Shown: in pieces, positions 26,715-35,880 of the stretch | Position numbering within the stretch: the first letter of the stretch is position 1 | How the letters are laid out: the number at the start of each line of letters is the position of its first letter | DNA from: Candidatus Moanabacter tarae | GTDB lineage: Bacteria > Verrucomicrobiota > Verrucomicrobiia > Opitutales > UBA2987 | Assembly: GCA_003226295.1 (NCBI GenBank) | Contig: CP029803.1 | Location: 2,423,001-2,487,000, forward strand | Direction: 5' to 3' | Length of the DNA: 64,000 bases | Made by a program: the position numbers and the translations under genes | The notes under the pieces: generated by a model | What the model was told of the DNA's origin: nothing | Seen by the model: the letters and a program-made list of their open reading frames with translations, nothing else | The model's database searches: none

Positions 26715-27754
26715 TGTTCTTTCCAGTTAAATGTTACGCCCAACATTGATTTTTCACGTCTGTCAGCCATTTCATAGGCTTTGATCATTTCGGTGTAATG
26801 AAGGCGATGCGTGATGAGTCGTTTTGGATACAGATTGCCATCTGCCATTAGGTCTAGGATGTGCTCCGCGGTTCGATCCATGTCTCGATACTGAGCCACA
26901 ATCGAAGCGTCCCTGCTGGGCTCGAAAGCGCTTGGGTAGAGGTCGCCGTCAGGACCACAGACGGCAATAAGGGAAATGCCTTTATTATAAAAGAGTTCCA
27001 TTGGCAGCGGATTAAAATCGAGGGGTGGTTCACCCCTTCCTAAGAGGCTTACAATGGATACTCTTCCATTTGGTCGTACAATCTGTAATGATGTCTTAAA
27101 AGCAGGCCAGGGATTAGCTGTAAGAATGACGAGATCAATACCGCGACCTCTGGAAAATTTGGACAGCTTTTGTGATAAGCATGGGTCATCAGTAAGGAAG
27201 CCAGCATGGGCCCCCATTTGCTCAGCCATCTCCAGCCGGAGTGGGCTGTTTGCCAATGCTACGACCCGAGCTCCAAACAAGGGGCCCAAAGCGATTGCTC
27301 CCAAACCCAGGACCCCGACGCCAACCACGGCCACGTTTTCACTGGGTCGGAACTGAGCTTTATGATAGCAGTGAGCACTTAATGCATAGAGATGGGCGTA
27401 GACGGCGTTTTCAGAATCCACTCCGGGTGGTACCTTTACTAAGCTCGCAGCCTCAGAAATTACGTATTCGGATTGATGAGCTTGCCGGGTAACAATTCGA
27501 TCGCCGACTTTGACGCGAGTCACTTGACTACCGATCCCACGTACTACAGCGAGGTTACTGTCACCAACCCATCTTGGGTAGTCTGGAGCGCCAGGCACTT
27601 GCTCGGCTCCTTCGTAGTTGCCCCGATCTGTTCCAATTTTGAAGGCGGATATTTCTGTCTTTGCCCAGATTTCATTGGGCTTCAAATTGTGAGTGTCCAG
27701 AGGGTGATCTTCGAGCCGAAGATCACGGGGGCCGTGGAGAATAGCAATTTTCAT
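26711..27754 (-). CDS. medium-chain dehydrogenase/reductase (zinc-independent type)
   Basis: A 347-residue MDR protein with the GroES-like N-terminal domain and a Rossmann domain carrying GVGVLG at 145-150. The catalytic-zinc cysteine and GHE motif of classical alcohol dehydrogenases are absent, as is the structural four-cysteine lobe, so it is likely zinc-free. Its final codons overlap the aminotransferase start (ATGA), so dehydrogenation of an alcohol and transamination of the product are probably linked. Substrate unknown. It is the first gene of the leftward series 27.75-20.86 kb. Confidence 0.88.
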   Translation of the reverse strand: MKIAILHGPRDLRLEDHPLDTHNLKPNEIWAKTEISAFKIGTDRGNYEGAEQVPGAPDYPRWVGDSNLAVVRGIGSQVTRVKVGDRIVTRQAHQSEYVISEAASLVKVPPGVDSENAVYAHLYALSAHCYHKAQFRPSENVAVVGVGVLGLGAIALGPLFGARVVALANSPLRLEMAEQMGAHAGFLTDDPCLSQKLSKFSRGRGIDLVILTANPWPAFKTSLQIVRPNGRVSIVSLLGRGEPPLDFNPLPMELFYNKGISLIAVCGPDGDLYPSAFEPSRDASIVAQYRDMDRTAEHILDLMADGNLYPKRLITHRLHYTEMIKAYEMADRREKSMLGVTFNWKEQ

Positions 27755-28039
27755 AATTGTTTTCTGAGAGCGTTTGTGTTCATCGGCTTAGATGCAACGT
27801 CTATCTTATAGGTAAACATATTCGACAGTGCTAAGGTTCAATGAACCGATCGACTTGGAACTGAGTTGGAACCCATGTCGGCTGTTTTGACTATACTCAG
27901 GGTAAGGGGACCGCCTTCAGGATTGGATTGTCCCGACTACACAGAATCGATAGTAAACCTAAGACCGCAAGAGGAAGCGGATAAAAAATACTAATAAAGG
28001 CGTTTACTCGCAGGACGCTCACGCTTTAAAAGGTCACTC

Positions 28040-28975
28040 ATGATCTTCAGAGAATATGGGAATTCGATCCTCAATGTTTCCGCTTTAGCCTTTGGTGGCT
28101 GGCCTATTGCCGGAGTCGGTTGGAGTAATGTGAATGAACGCGATTCCATAGCCGCGGTTCAACAAGCTTTGGATGAGGAAATGAATTTTCTGGATACTGC
28201 TTACATGTACGGCGAGAACGGGGAGTCTGAGATTCTGTTGGGGAAAGCGATTGCTGGTCGGCGAGATGAAGCCATCGTTGCCACCAAATGCGGAGTGCAT
28301 TGGGTGCGTGGAGAAATGGTTCGCGATAGTTCTCCAAAACGAATTAAATGCGAGGTGGAAGAAAGTTTACGGCGATTGAACATCGATGTTATAGATCTTT
28401 ACCAGGTTCATGCGCCGGATGAAAATACCCCTATTGAGAAAACCGCAGAAATGATGGCTTTACTCCTAGAGGAGGGAAAGATTCGTGCGGTTGGAGTTAG
28501 CAACTACAGCGTTGAGCAAATGAAATCTTTTTGCAGTGTCTCCCCTCTGCATTCGTTGCAGCCGCGTTATAGTATGATCGATCGTCGGATTGAGAACGAA
28601 ATTGTTCCGTATTGTAGAGAACGAAATATTGGGATTTGTGTCTACTGTCCGCTGGAGCGAGGTCTTCTTACTGATCGGATCAAGCCGGGGGAGGAATATC
28701 CTTCAGAAGACAGTCGCCATACAGATTTGGCCTTCAGGGGAAAGGAGTTCACGCGCACTAAGGCTATGAACAGAGCTTTACAAGAGATAGCTACTGAATG
28801 TGGGATTTCTACAGTCCAACTGGTTCTTAACTGGACCGTGCATCAACCCGGTATAACCGTTGCGATCGTAGGAGCTACCCGTCCCCATCAGGTCGCAGAG
28901 AATGCCAAGTCACTTACCCTCGAGTTAAGTGAAGAGCAGATGCAAAAGATCAATAAGGTCATTGAATCCAGGTAA
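28040..28975 (+). CDS. aldo/keto reductase
   Basis: A 311-residue NADPH-dependent AKR with the full catalytic tetrad: Asp52, Tyr57 (DTAYMYG), Lys83 (ATKCG) and His124 (YQVHAPD). The cofactor-binding IVGATRPHQVAENAKS lies near the C-terminus. This subgroup (AKR11/12-like, short C-terminus) reduces sugars and small aldehydes or ketones. AAGG precedes the ATG. It heads a rightward series through PhyH and NHL genes to the quinoprotein cluster, and it diverges from the MDR gene over a 285-base gap in which no promoter was confidently seen. Confidence 0.92.
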   Translation: MIFREYGNSILNVSALAFGGWPIAGVGWSNVNERDSIAAVQQALDEEMNFLDTAYMYGENGESEILLGKAIAGRRDEAIVATKCGVHWVRGEMVRDSSPKRIKCEVEESLRRLNIDVIDLYQVHAPDENTPIEKTAEMMALLLEEGKIRAVGVSNYSVEQMKSFCSVSPLHSLQPRYSMIDRRIENEIVPYCRERNIGICVYCPLERGLLTDRIKPGEEYPSEDSRHTDLAFRGKEFTRTKAMNRALQEIATECGISTVQLVLNWTVHQPGITVAIVGATRPHQVAENAKSLTLELSEEQMQKINKVIESR

Positions 28976-29131
28976 ATCGGCTACTGGGGTTTGTAAGTTT
29001 TATTTTATTGACGGTTTTGAAGTTCAAAAGCGGAGGGCATTAGTAATCTTCTGGACTTCCGTCGATTTAGTATTGGAGACTGGCTCAGTTTTGTGTCTTT
29101 ACCGACGACCTAAAATTGAAAGGGTAAACAA

Positions 29132-29977
29132 ATGATATCGGCTGACACTTTCAGTGAAACTTATAGCAGTGATGCATTGGAGAAAGGTGAACCTTTCAGT
29201 GATGCTCAGAAGGCGAAATTGGTGGAGGAATTTTATCGTGAAGGATGGATTCATCTCGAAAACATTCTAAACCCTATCGAGGTCGAGGCCTTAAAGGGGG
29301 GAATGCGTCGGAAATACAACGATGAAAGGTTGCATAGCGACGAAGAGGGCGATCATGTTCGCGGGGTAAGCTTGATGCGGATGTTTGAGTTCCATCAGTC
29401 CTTCAGGGACCTAATAGTGAAGGAACCTGTGGCGGGACTGGCAGAGGCCATTCTTGGGGAAGATTGTCACATGATGGCGATGAACGCACTCAGGAATGGT
29501 CATGGGGTTGGAATCGACAGGTGGCATGTCGATCAGGGTCCGTTTTTCCCTTGTCCGGATGAGATCCCAAGGCATGATCCGCGCCTACGTATATCCTGTT
29601 ACGCGTTCAACGCGCTTTTCCCCCTCACTGACATTGACTCGATTGAGCATGGGCCAACGCAAGTTGTGCCGGGAAGTCATTATTCTGGGCGGAAGCCTCC
29701 TGTCGAAGATAACCCTAGTTTCGACGGACAGGGCCCGGTTTCAATCTATGCCAAAGCTGGAGATGTCTACCTCTTCCACAATCAGGTTTGGCATAGAGGG
29801 GCGGTGAATGAATCGCAACGGGTACGCTATATAGCAACCGTAGCCTATAGCCAACGTTTCATGGCGCAGCGATTCTACCCTTTTCTTAACTACCGTATGC
29901 CGGAGCACGTCCTCGAAGGAGCTAACGACCGGCTCTTGCGAATGTTGGGTAAGCATGAGAAAGGATCGTATGGTTGA
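29132..29977 (+). CDS. phytanoyl-CoA dioxygenase (PhyH) family protein
   Basis: A 281-residue Fe(II)/2-oxoglutarate dioxygenase with His132-x-Asp134 (RWHVDQG), distal His221 (VWHRGAVNES) and an Arg near 230 for 2-oxoglutarate. GPTQVVPGSHYSGR is the core motif. AAAGGG precedes the ATG. It sits 156 bases after the aldo/keto reductase and 117 bases before the NHL propeller gene. The substrate is unknown; proximity to a carbonyl reductase suggests the hydroxylated product may be further oxidised or reduced. Confidence 0.92.
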   Translation: MISADTFSETYSSDALEKGEPFSDAQKAKLVEEFYREGWIHLENILNPIEVEALKGGMRRKYNDERLHSDEEGDHVRGVSLMRMFEFHQSFRDLIVKEPVAGLAEAILGEDCHMMAMNALRNGHGVGIDRWHVDQGPFFPCPDEIPRHDPRLRISCYAFNALFPLTDIDSIEHGPTQVVPGSHYSGRKPPVEDNPSFDGQGPVSIYAKAGDVYLFHNQVWHRGAVNESQRVRYIATVAYSQRFMAQRFYPFLNYRMPEHVLEGANDRLLRMLGKHEKGSYG

Positions 29978-30094
29978 TCTGGCGGGAGAATAAAAATCAC
30001 CTTCATCTTTAAACTATACGGTAGACTGAGTTTAAATCAGTAATAGACGGATTGTTGAGGTCCAGAAGCGAAATAGTCAAAAAAGGGTTAGTAT

Positions 30095-30946
30095 ATGAGC
30101 ACAGAAGATTTCAGGTTTGAAGTAGTCGAAGGCTGGGGGTTTGGCCCAAAAGGGCAGGTGATGGGTGGTGTAATTCCTGGCGTGGCAGTAGATTCAAAGG
30201 GGCGCGTCTTCCTCGGCCGTCGAGAACCTTCCGCAATCCTGGTCTACAGCCGTCAGGGAGAGTATTTGGAAACATGGGGTGAGAAGGAGGTGGCGAATCC
30301 CCATCTGCTGTGGATTGATTCCCAAGACCGGGTTTACTGCGCTTCCTGTGACAACCATACTGTCCAAATCTTCAATTCAGCTGGGGACTTGGTGGAAACC
30401 GTCGGAACATTAGGCACCGCAGGCAAGCCTGGGATGCCATTCAACCGTCCTACTCGCGCCATGCGGGCGCCTTCGGGTGATCTTTTCGTCTCCGATGGGT
30501 ATGGGCAATTTCGAATTCAGAGATTTGATGCCGACGGCAACTTCATTTTGGGGTGGGGTGAAGAAGGAAGTAATTTTGGGCAGTTCGCTCTTCCCCATAG
30601 CCTTTGGGTCGATCGAGAGAATCGGGTTTGGGTGATGGATCGGGAAAATGATCGAATTCAAATATTTGATGCCGATGGCAACTTCCTTGATCAATGGAAG
30701 GATGTGATCCGACCGATGGATGTCTTTATAGGGAGTGATAATATCGTCTACCTCTCTGAGGCTTGCCACCGGATTAGTATTTTCACCTTGGAGGGTAAAT
30801 TACTTGCCCGCTGGGGAGAGGAAGGGGACATGCCGGGTCAATTTGCTTCCGCTCCACACGGTATTTGGGTCGATTCTTTTGGAGATCTCTACGTTTCAGA
30901 GGTGGCTGCTATTTCCGATCGAGTTCAGAAATTCAGTCGGATCTAG
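30095..30946 (+). CDS. NHL-repeat six-bladed beta-propeller protein
   Basis: A 283-residue protein of tandem NHL-type blades. Repeats of the form V-S-GYGQFRIQRFD-DGNF--GWG, VWVMDREND-IQIFD-DGNFL and DLYVSEVA can be read, matching the peptidyl-alpha-hydroxyglycine alpha-amidating lyase-like / NHL fold. Such proteins may be lyases, lactonases or binding scaffolds. No signal peptide is visible although many relatives are exported. AAGGG precedes the ATG. It is the last gene before the xoxF-like gene, 221 bases away. Confidence 0.85.
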   Translation: MSTEDFRFEVVEGWGFGPKGQVMGGVIPGVAVDSKGRVFLGRREPSAILVYSRQGEYLETWGEKEVANPHLLWIDSQDRVYCASCDNHTVQIFNSAGDLVETVGTLGTAGKPGMPFNRPTRAMRAPSGDLFVSDGYGQFRIQRFDADGNFILGWGEEGSNFGQFALPHSLWVDRENRVWVMDRENDRIQIFDADGNFLDQWKDVIRPMDVFIGSDNIVYLSEACHRISIFTLEGKLLARWGEEGDMPGQFASAPHGIWVDSFGDLYVSEVAAISDRVQKFSRI

Positions 30947-31152
30947 CCCGTTTGTTGTTCAGAATCATGGGATCGCCTTGACATGCTTGCTGCAGCTCTA
31001 GGAATGGCCAAAATCGACCATTTCTACTTGCAACCGTCGACTGCCCGCCCAGACTAGCCTGGGTTTATTAGTCGTCTCATATTGTACGGTTGGTGTCGCC
31101 AGCATAGGCTTGCTTAAAGGGTAAAACAGGAGTTAGTTCTCGGAGTCGAATT

Positions 31153-31161
31153 AAGGAGGAG
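31153..31161 (+). promoter_or_regulatory. strong Shine-Dalgarno of the xoxF-like gene
   Basis: AAGGAGGAG with its GGAGG eight bases before the ATG is the strongest ribosome binding site seen in the window, where many starts lack one. It implies high expression of the dehydrogenase. Confidence 0.75.
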
Positions 31162-31167
31162 AAGGTT

Positions 31168-32904
31168 ATGAAAAGATTGTGGAATTCATTGGTAGTAGCG
31201 CTGCTGGCTTGGGCACCTCCTAGTATTGTGGCGAACGACGAATTGCTCAAATTACAGGAAGATGATAAGCAATGGGTGATGCCTGGAAAAGACTATGCTG
31301 GGACTCGTTACAGCAAGTTGAATCAGATTAACACTGAAAATGTTAAGAATCTGAAAGCGGCGTGGAGCTTTTCAACAGGGGTTTTGCGGGGCCACGAGGG
31401 TCAGCCGCTTGTAGTCGGAGATACGATGTACGTCCACACGCCGTTTCCGAACATCGTCTACGCCTTGGATTTAACCAGGGAAGGCGCTCCTGTGAAGTGG
31501 AAGTACATTCCTCAGCAGGAAGAGGAAGTTGTCCCGATTGCTTGCTGCGATACTGTAAACCGTGGCCTGGCTTACGCCGAGGGTAAAATCTTTCTCTCCC
31601 AACTTGATACACATGTAGTAGCTCTCGATGCTGCTAATGGAACGGAGATTTGGAAAGTCAAACAGGGCGACTACAGACAAGGCATGACTCTAACCAGTGC
31701 ACCTCTAGTGATCAAGGACAAGGTTATTTCTGGCATTAGTGGTGGTGAATTCGGGGTGCGAGGGTTCGTAACCGCAAACAATATCAATACTGGCGAGCAG
31801 GTTTGGCGGATGTACAGCACTGGTCCAGCAGATGAAGTTGGTTATCCTGGATCTGTGGAAACTTGGAAGGGCGATGAATGGAAGCGTGGCGGAGGCACTA
31901 CCTGGGGATGGTACACCTATGATCCCGAGTTGGATCTTCTCTTTTATGGAACAGGGAATCCGGGGAGCTGGAACCCAGATCAGCGTCCTGGGGATAATAA
32001 GTGGTCGATGACAATCTTTGCCAGGAATCCCGACACGGGTGTAGCGTCATGGGCCTACCAAAAAACGCCCCACGATGCTTGGGATTATGATGGAGTTAAT
32101 GAAAACATCTTGGTTGATCAGATGGTCGGCGGGAAGTTGCGCAAGACTCTCGTCAATTTCGATCGAAATGGATTTGCCTACACGGTGGATCGTACCAACG
32201 GCGAACTGCTTGTGGCAGAGAAATTCGGTGTAGTTAACTGGGCAACTAGCATTGACTTGAATACCGGGAGACCCGTTGAAGTGCCGGGAAAAAGAACCTC
32301 CTCAACTAGGAATACTAAGGATATTTTTCCCGGAGCTATGGGAGCTAAGGATCAGCAACCGGCAGCATATTCTCCGAAGACCGGTTTGTTTTATGTCCCT
32401 ACGATCAATGTCGGGATGGATTACGAAGGAGTTGAGGTTAAATACCAGGCGGGCCAACCGTATGTAGGCGCGATTGTCAGGATGTTTCCTGGCCCCGGCG
32501 GAAACCGGGGTGAATTTATCGCTTGGGATGCAAAAGTAGGAGAAAAAAAGTGGGGTATAAAAGAAAACTTAGCAGCTTGGAGTGGTGCACTCGCGACGAG
32601 TACTAATGTTGTATTTTATGGTACCATGGAGGGGTGGTTTAAGGCGGTTCATGCTGAAACCGGAGAAGTCTTGTGGAAGTTCAAGACCCCCTCTGGGATT
32701 ATCGGTAATCCCATAACCTACGAAGGTCCGGACGGAAAGCAGTACGTTGCCATCCTATCCGGAGTCGGAGGTTGGGCCGGGATTGGAGCAGCCGCTGGGA
32801 TTGGAGCAGAAGATCCAACTGCTGGACTCGGAGCTCTCGGGGCTTTTGGTGATGTTGCCCAGCTAAGTAACCTCGGCGGAGTCCTGATGGTCTTTTCCCT
32901 TTAG
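31168..32904 (+). CDS. xoxF: PQQ-dependent alcohol dehydrogenase, lanthanide (XoxF) type
   Basis: A 578-residue periplasmic quinoprotein with a signal peptide (about 1-22). It oxidises methanol or another short alcohol with PQQ and passes electrons to cytochrome c. The eight-bladed propeller carries W-type repeats and the vicinal disulfide Cys126-Cys127 ([12 protein letters not shown]). Active-site residues are Glu194 (SGGEFG), Asn264 (GTGNPG) and Asp306 (AWDYDG). Asp308, two residues after the catalytic Asp, is the extra acidic ligand of lanthanide enzymes; calcium MxaF enzymes have Ala there. The [11 protein letters not shown] and LGGVLMVF tail is XoxF-like, but the usual final 20 or so residues are absent. 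Methanol specificity is inferred. Confidence 0.9.
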   Translation: MKRLWNSLVVALLAWAPPSIVANDELLKLQEDDKQWVMPGKDYAGTRYSKLNQINTENVKNLKAAWSFSTGVLRGHEGQPLVVGDTMYVHTPFPNIVYALDLTREGAPVKWKYIPQQEEEVVPIACCDTVNRGLAYAEGKIFLSQLDTHVVALDAANGTEIWKVKQGDYRQGMTLTSAPLVIKDKVISGISGGEFGVRGFVTANNINTGEQVWRMYSTGPADEVGYPGSVETWKGDEWKRGGGTTWGWYTYDPELDLLFYGTGNPGSWNPDQRPGDNKWSMTIFARNPDTGVASWAYQKTPHDAWDYDGVNENILVDQMVGGKLRKTLVNFDRNGFAYTVDRTNGELLVAEKFGVVNWATSIDLNTGRPVEVPGKRTSSTRNTKDIFPGAMGAKDQQPAAYSPKTGLFYVPTINVGMDYEGVEVKYQAGQPYVGAIVRMFPGPGGNRGEFIAWDAKVGEKKWGIKENLAAWSGALATSTNVVFYGTMEGWFKAVHAETGEVLWKFKTPSGIIGNPITYEGPDGKQYVAILSGVGGWAGIGAAAGIGAEDPTAGLGALGAFGDVAQLSNLGGVLMVFSL

Positions 32905-32937
32905 CCCGTAAATCACAGCAGTGTTTTAGGCCAATCG

Positions 32938-33759
32938 ATGCGGGTTTGCATTTTCTTGGTGGTTTGTTTTTTGGGAGGGAACACCCTTTTTTCTGTTGCT
33001 TCAGAAAACGCCTTGATTGTCTCAACCTTTCGGGTTGCGGCTGACCCGGGGAATATGCCCTTTACGAATCGGGAACTGGAGGGTTTCGAGAATCGGATCG
33101 CAGCATTGTTGGCCGAGGAGATGGGTCTGGACGTTGAATACGTTTGGTGGGGTCAACGGCGGGGCTTTGTAAGGAACACTCTAAAGGCGACTCTAGAGGA
33201 ACGCCGTTGCGATGTTGTTATTGGGGTTCCTAAAGGCTACGATTTGGTAAGTTGGACGCAGCCTTACTACCGATCTACCTATGTCTTTGTCTATCCCGCG
33301 AGTGGAGAATTTGAGCTCCAGACACTGGATGACCCTATTCTCAGGAAACTCAAAATTGGGGTCCATTTACTTGGTAATGATTATACTAATCCGCCTCCGG
33401 TCCATGAGTTGAGTAAACGGGGCATTGTGGACAACGTGATTGGGTTTGATACCTTTTACACCGAGGAGAACCCACCGGGACGTATCGTTGAGGCTGTCGT
33501 GTCAGGGGAAATCGATGCCGCCATAGTGTGGGGGCCAATAGCGGGTTATTTTTCCAAGCAGCAACTGACTCCGCTGAAATTGATTCCTGTGCCCTCGGGG
33601 AAAGATGATTTGCCCTTTGCCTTCGACATCTCTCTTGGAGTGAGACATGGGGATAAGGAATTAAAGTTTCGCATCGAGAGGGCTTTAGAAAAGCGACGGC
33701 CCGAGGTTATGAGGATTCTCGAAGAGTATGGTGTTCCGGTCCTCCCTTTCGAGAAATAA
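32938..33759 (+). CDS. xoxJ: XoxJ/MoxJ-like periplasmic binding protein
   Basis: A 273-residue periplasmic solute-binding fold protein with a signal peptide (about 1-24). Motifs RVAADPGNMPFTN, GFENRIAALLAEEMG, YVWWGQRRGFVRNTL, CDVVIGVP-GYD and PYYRSTYVFVY are those of the quinoprotein dehydrogenase-associated binding family (TIGR03871), which contains MoxJ and XoxJ. In methylotrophs this protein is needed for maturation or activation of the dehydrogenase. It starts 33 bases after xoxF with no visible Shine-Dalgarno sequence, so it is probably in the same transcript. Confidence 0.9.
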   Translation: MRVCIFLVVCFLGGNTLFSVASENALIVSTFRVAADPGNMPFTNRELEGFENRIAALLAEEMGLDVEYVWWGQRRGFVRNTLKATLEERRCDVVIGVPKGYDLVSWTQPYYRSTYVFVYPASGEFELQTLDDPILRKLKIGVHLLGNDYTNPPPVHELSKRGIVDNVIGFDTFYTEENPPGRIVEAVVSGEIDAAIVWGPIAGYFSKQQLTPLKLIPVPSGKDDLPFAFDISLGVRHGDKELKFRIERALEKRRPEVMRILEEYGVPVLPFEK

Positions 33760-34036
33760 CCTTTGGTTTTCGAGTAAACTGTTTGTGATCGAGAACTATC
33801 AAAAATATGAAGGGTGTCGGAACGGATTCCTTCCAAATCGGAGCTGGAGGGAACACCTCTCCAATTTTTGATCAGCCTTAGCCTTAGTCCTAGAGAGTCG
33901 AAATCGAACCTTGATTCGAATATCTTAAAAGATACGTTGTTAGTATTAGCAAACAGAACCCTTGCCTTACACAGGCGAGGGTCGGATCAACAGTTGAATT
34001 AGAGTTCAAAACCCTCGTCCGGAAATTGCAAACCAT

Positions 34037-34609
34037 ATGGATTTTCAACTTAAAACTAAGAAATTGTTTCGTGTTTTTAGGATTTCTATGGTGACCGTGG
34101 GACACGGGCGATTAGCTTCCTTTCTGATAGCATCCCTGATCGCTTTAAGCTCGATGCTTGGTCAGACAAATGATTCTGCATATGAGGAAGGAGAGGAGAT
34201 TTATGGCCGAATTTATAGTGGCTGGAAATGGTTTCATGTTTACTGTTACCGGTGTCACGGGTTCGATGCTCTCGGGAGTACCCTCGCTCCTAATTTACGT
34301 GAGTCGATCAAGGTTCTCAGCTACGCGGAGTTTCTCGATTTGGTGAAAGAGGGACGCGCAGAAAGAGGGATGCAGTCTTGGAAAGAGTTGCTCGATGATA
34401 AGCAAATTACAGACATCTTTTATTACGTTCACGCGAGGAGCGACAAGGTTCTTCCGAGTGGGCGTCCGGATGAGGTTGGGGAAGGTGGTGGAGAGTGGAC
34501 CCCCCCGGGAGAATGGGTAGAGGCAATGAAGTCGGTTGATCTATCGACCAAGATGGATCAAGAATCGAATGCGGAAAAAAAAGTTAAGCCCAAATTCGAA
34601 GATTCCTAG
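34037..34609 (+). CDS. xoxG: periplasmic c-type cytochrome (XoxG / cytochrome cL-like)
   Basis: A 190-residue mono-haem cytochrome c. The haem motif is Cys70-x-x-Cys73-His74 (YCYRCHG), followed by LAPNL, and Met112 (ERGMQSW) is the likely sixth ligand. An N-terminal export segment ends near LGQT (residue 43). A later start at Met18 (34088) would leave a more typical signal peptide. It follows xoxJ by 277 bases and is the expected electron acceptor of the PQQ enzyme. The C-terminal 60 residues are charged and Pro/Gly-rich. Confidence 0.87.
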   Translation: MDFQLKTKKLFRVFRISMVTVGHGRLASFLIASLIALSSMLGQTNDSAYEEGEEIYGRIYSGWKWFHVYCYRCHGFDALGSTLAPNLRESIKVLSYAEFLDLVKEGRAERGMQSWKELLDDKQITDIFYYVHARSDKVLPSGRPDEVGEGGGEWTPPGEWVEAMKSVDLSTKMDQESNAEKKVKPKFEDS

Positions 34610-34704
34610 CATGAAGATTGTCAAATATCTGTTTAGGTTTGTTCTCCATCGAGTGTGGTTCGTTCCTTCACCTAGTTGTTTGGCTTTAGAGGAGGAATTG
34701 GCTG

Positions 34705-35880
34705 GTGTTTGGTAGTCGGATTTCTACGTGCCTGGTTAGGGTTTCTATTTTCGTTACGTTTGTCACGACGATCAGCTTAAGTATTGCCAACGAGGCAGAA
34801 GAAACCGAAACGATAAAAATCGGGCTCCTTCTTCCGCAAGCCGAGTCCACTCTCTTGGATTCAGCTGTCATTCGTGGTGCTACTCTTGCTATCGAAGAGG
34901 CAAACGCGCTATCTGGATTTTTTGGAAAATCGTTTGAATTAGTACCCTTTTCGATCAAGGACGAAACGAATGCTATGGTAGAGGCTAGACGGGCTGTCGA
35001 AGAGGAGGGCGCTGTAGCTCTGATTGGGAATCTCGATCTCGAAGAATGGGACGCTGTTTGCTCAGTTGCTCAAGAAATGAAATTCATTTTGATTAATTGT
35101 GGAGGAAAGGATGCGTTACGGAGTTCCAAATCTTACCGCTACTGCTTTCATTTTGAAGCGGGAAATTTTGAATATATTCGTGCTCTTGGGGAGTACTTGG
35201 TGGGAGAGGAGGAATTAGGCAGGTGGGTTTTCGTTCGTTCCGATGATCGTGGAGGCAGAAATCTCGAGGCAATACTTAGAACAGTTCTGTCCGAGGTAGG
35301 AGGCGAATTAGTGAAAACGGTTTCTGTACCCGTCGATGGTGCAACGGGAACCCCTCACTTCGAATTAGTACGATCGGCAAGACCGGACTTAGTTCTGATC
35401 GGGCTACTTGGAGATGAACAGGCAGAGTTTGTCGAACACTACCTTTCCAGTGGCCATTCTCAGCCCCTGGCTATCGTGGATCTATCGAAGGAAACACTCA
35501 CTCGATTTGATGATGATCCTTTGGAGGTGGATTTGTATTGGGCCGAGAATTGGCATCAGTCACTGTTCCGTTACAGTGCCCGTGAACTAAACTCGCGCTT
35601 TCTAAAGCGATTCCAGGTTCCCATGGACGGTGAATCGTGGGTCAACTGGGCTGCGATAAAGTTTGTCTCCGAGGCGGTAATCCGCACTCAAAACGCGGAT
35701 TCGGATTCGCTTGTTCAATACTTTGAGAGTCAACCGCCTTTCGATGGCCATAAGGGCTTTTCGCTAATCTTGGAATTGAAAAGACGTCAGCTTTCCCATA
35801 CTCTCTATGTCTTAAAACGAGAAAAATGGTTTTTGAAAGATCCAGAGATAATTTTCCGTTATCGTATGAATTCAAGGTGA
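34705..35880 (+). CDS. ABC-type substrate-binding protein of PQQ-dehydrogenase systems
   Basis: A 391-residue periplasmic binding protein of the branched-chain amino acid (type I) fold with a signal peptide (about 1-28). IKIGLLLPQAES, RGATLAIEEANA, ALIGNLD and WVFVRSDDRGGRN match the family associated with PQQ alcohol dehydrogenases (TIGR03863). In Pseudomonas-type clusters it comes with an ABC ATPase and permease, but here neither follows. The start is a GTG preceded by GAGGAGG at 34690-34694. It overlaps the next gene by four bases. Confidence 0.83.
   Translation: MFGSRISTCLVRVSIFVTFVTTISLSIANEAEETETIKIGLLLPQAESTLLDSAVIRGATLAIEEANALSGFFGKSFELVPFSIKDETNAMVEARRAVEEEGAVALIGNLDLEEWDAVCSVAQEMKFILINCGGKDALRSSKSYRYCFHFEAGNFEYIRALGEYLVGEEELGRWVFVRSDDRGGRNLEAILRTVLSEVGGELVKTVSVPVDGATGTPHFELVRSARPDLVLIGLLGDEQAEFVEHYLSSGHSQPLAIVDLSKETLTRFDDDPLEVDLYWAENWHQSLFRYSARELNSRFLKRFQVPMDGESWVNWAAIKFVSEAVIRTQNADSDSLVQYFESQPPFDGHKGFSLILELKRRQLSHTLYVLKREKWFLKDPEIIFRYRMNSR

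Noticed and set aside
34611-34715. 34-codon frame between cytochrome c and the ABC binding protein
   Set aside because: Short, overlaps the GTG start of the next gene, no ribosome binding site and no recognisable features.
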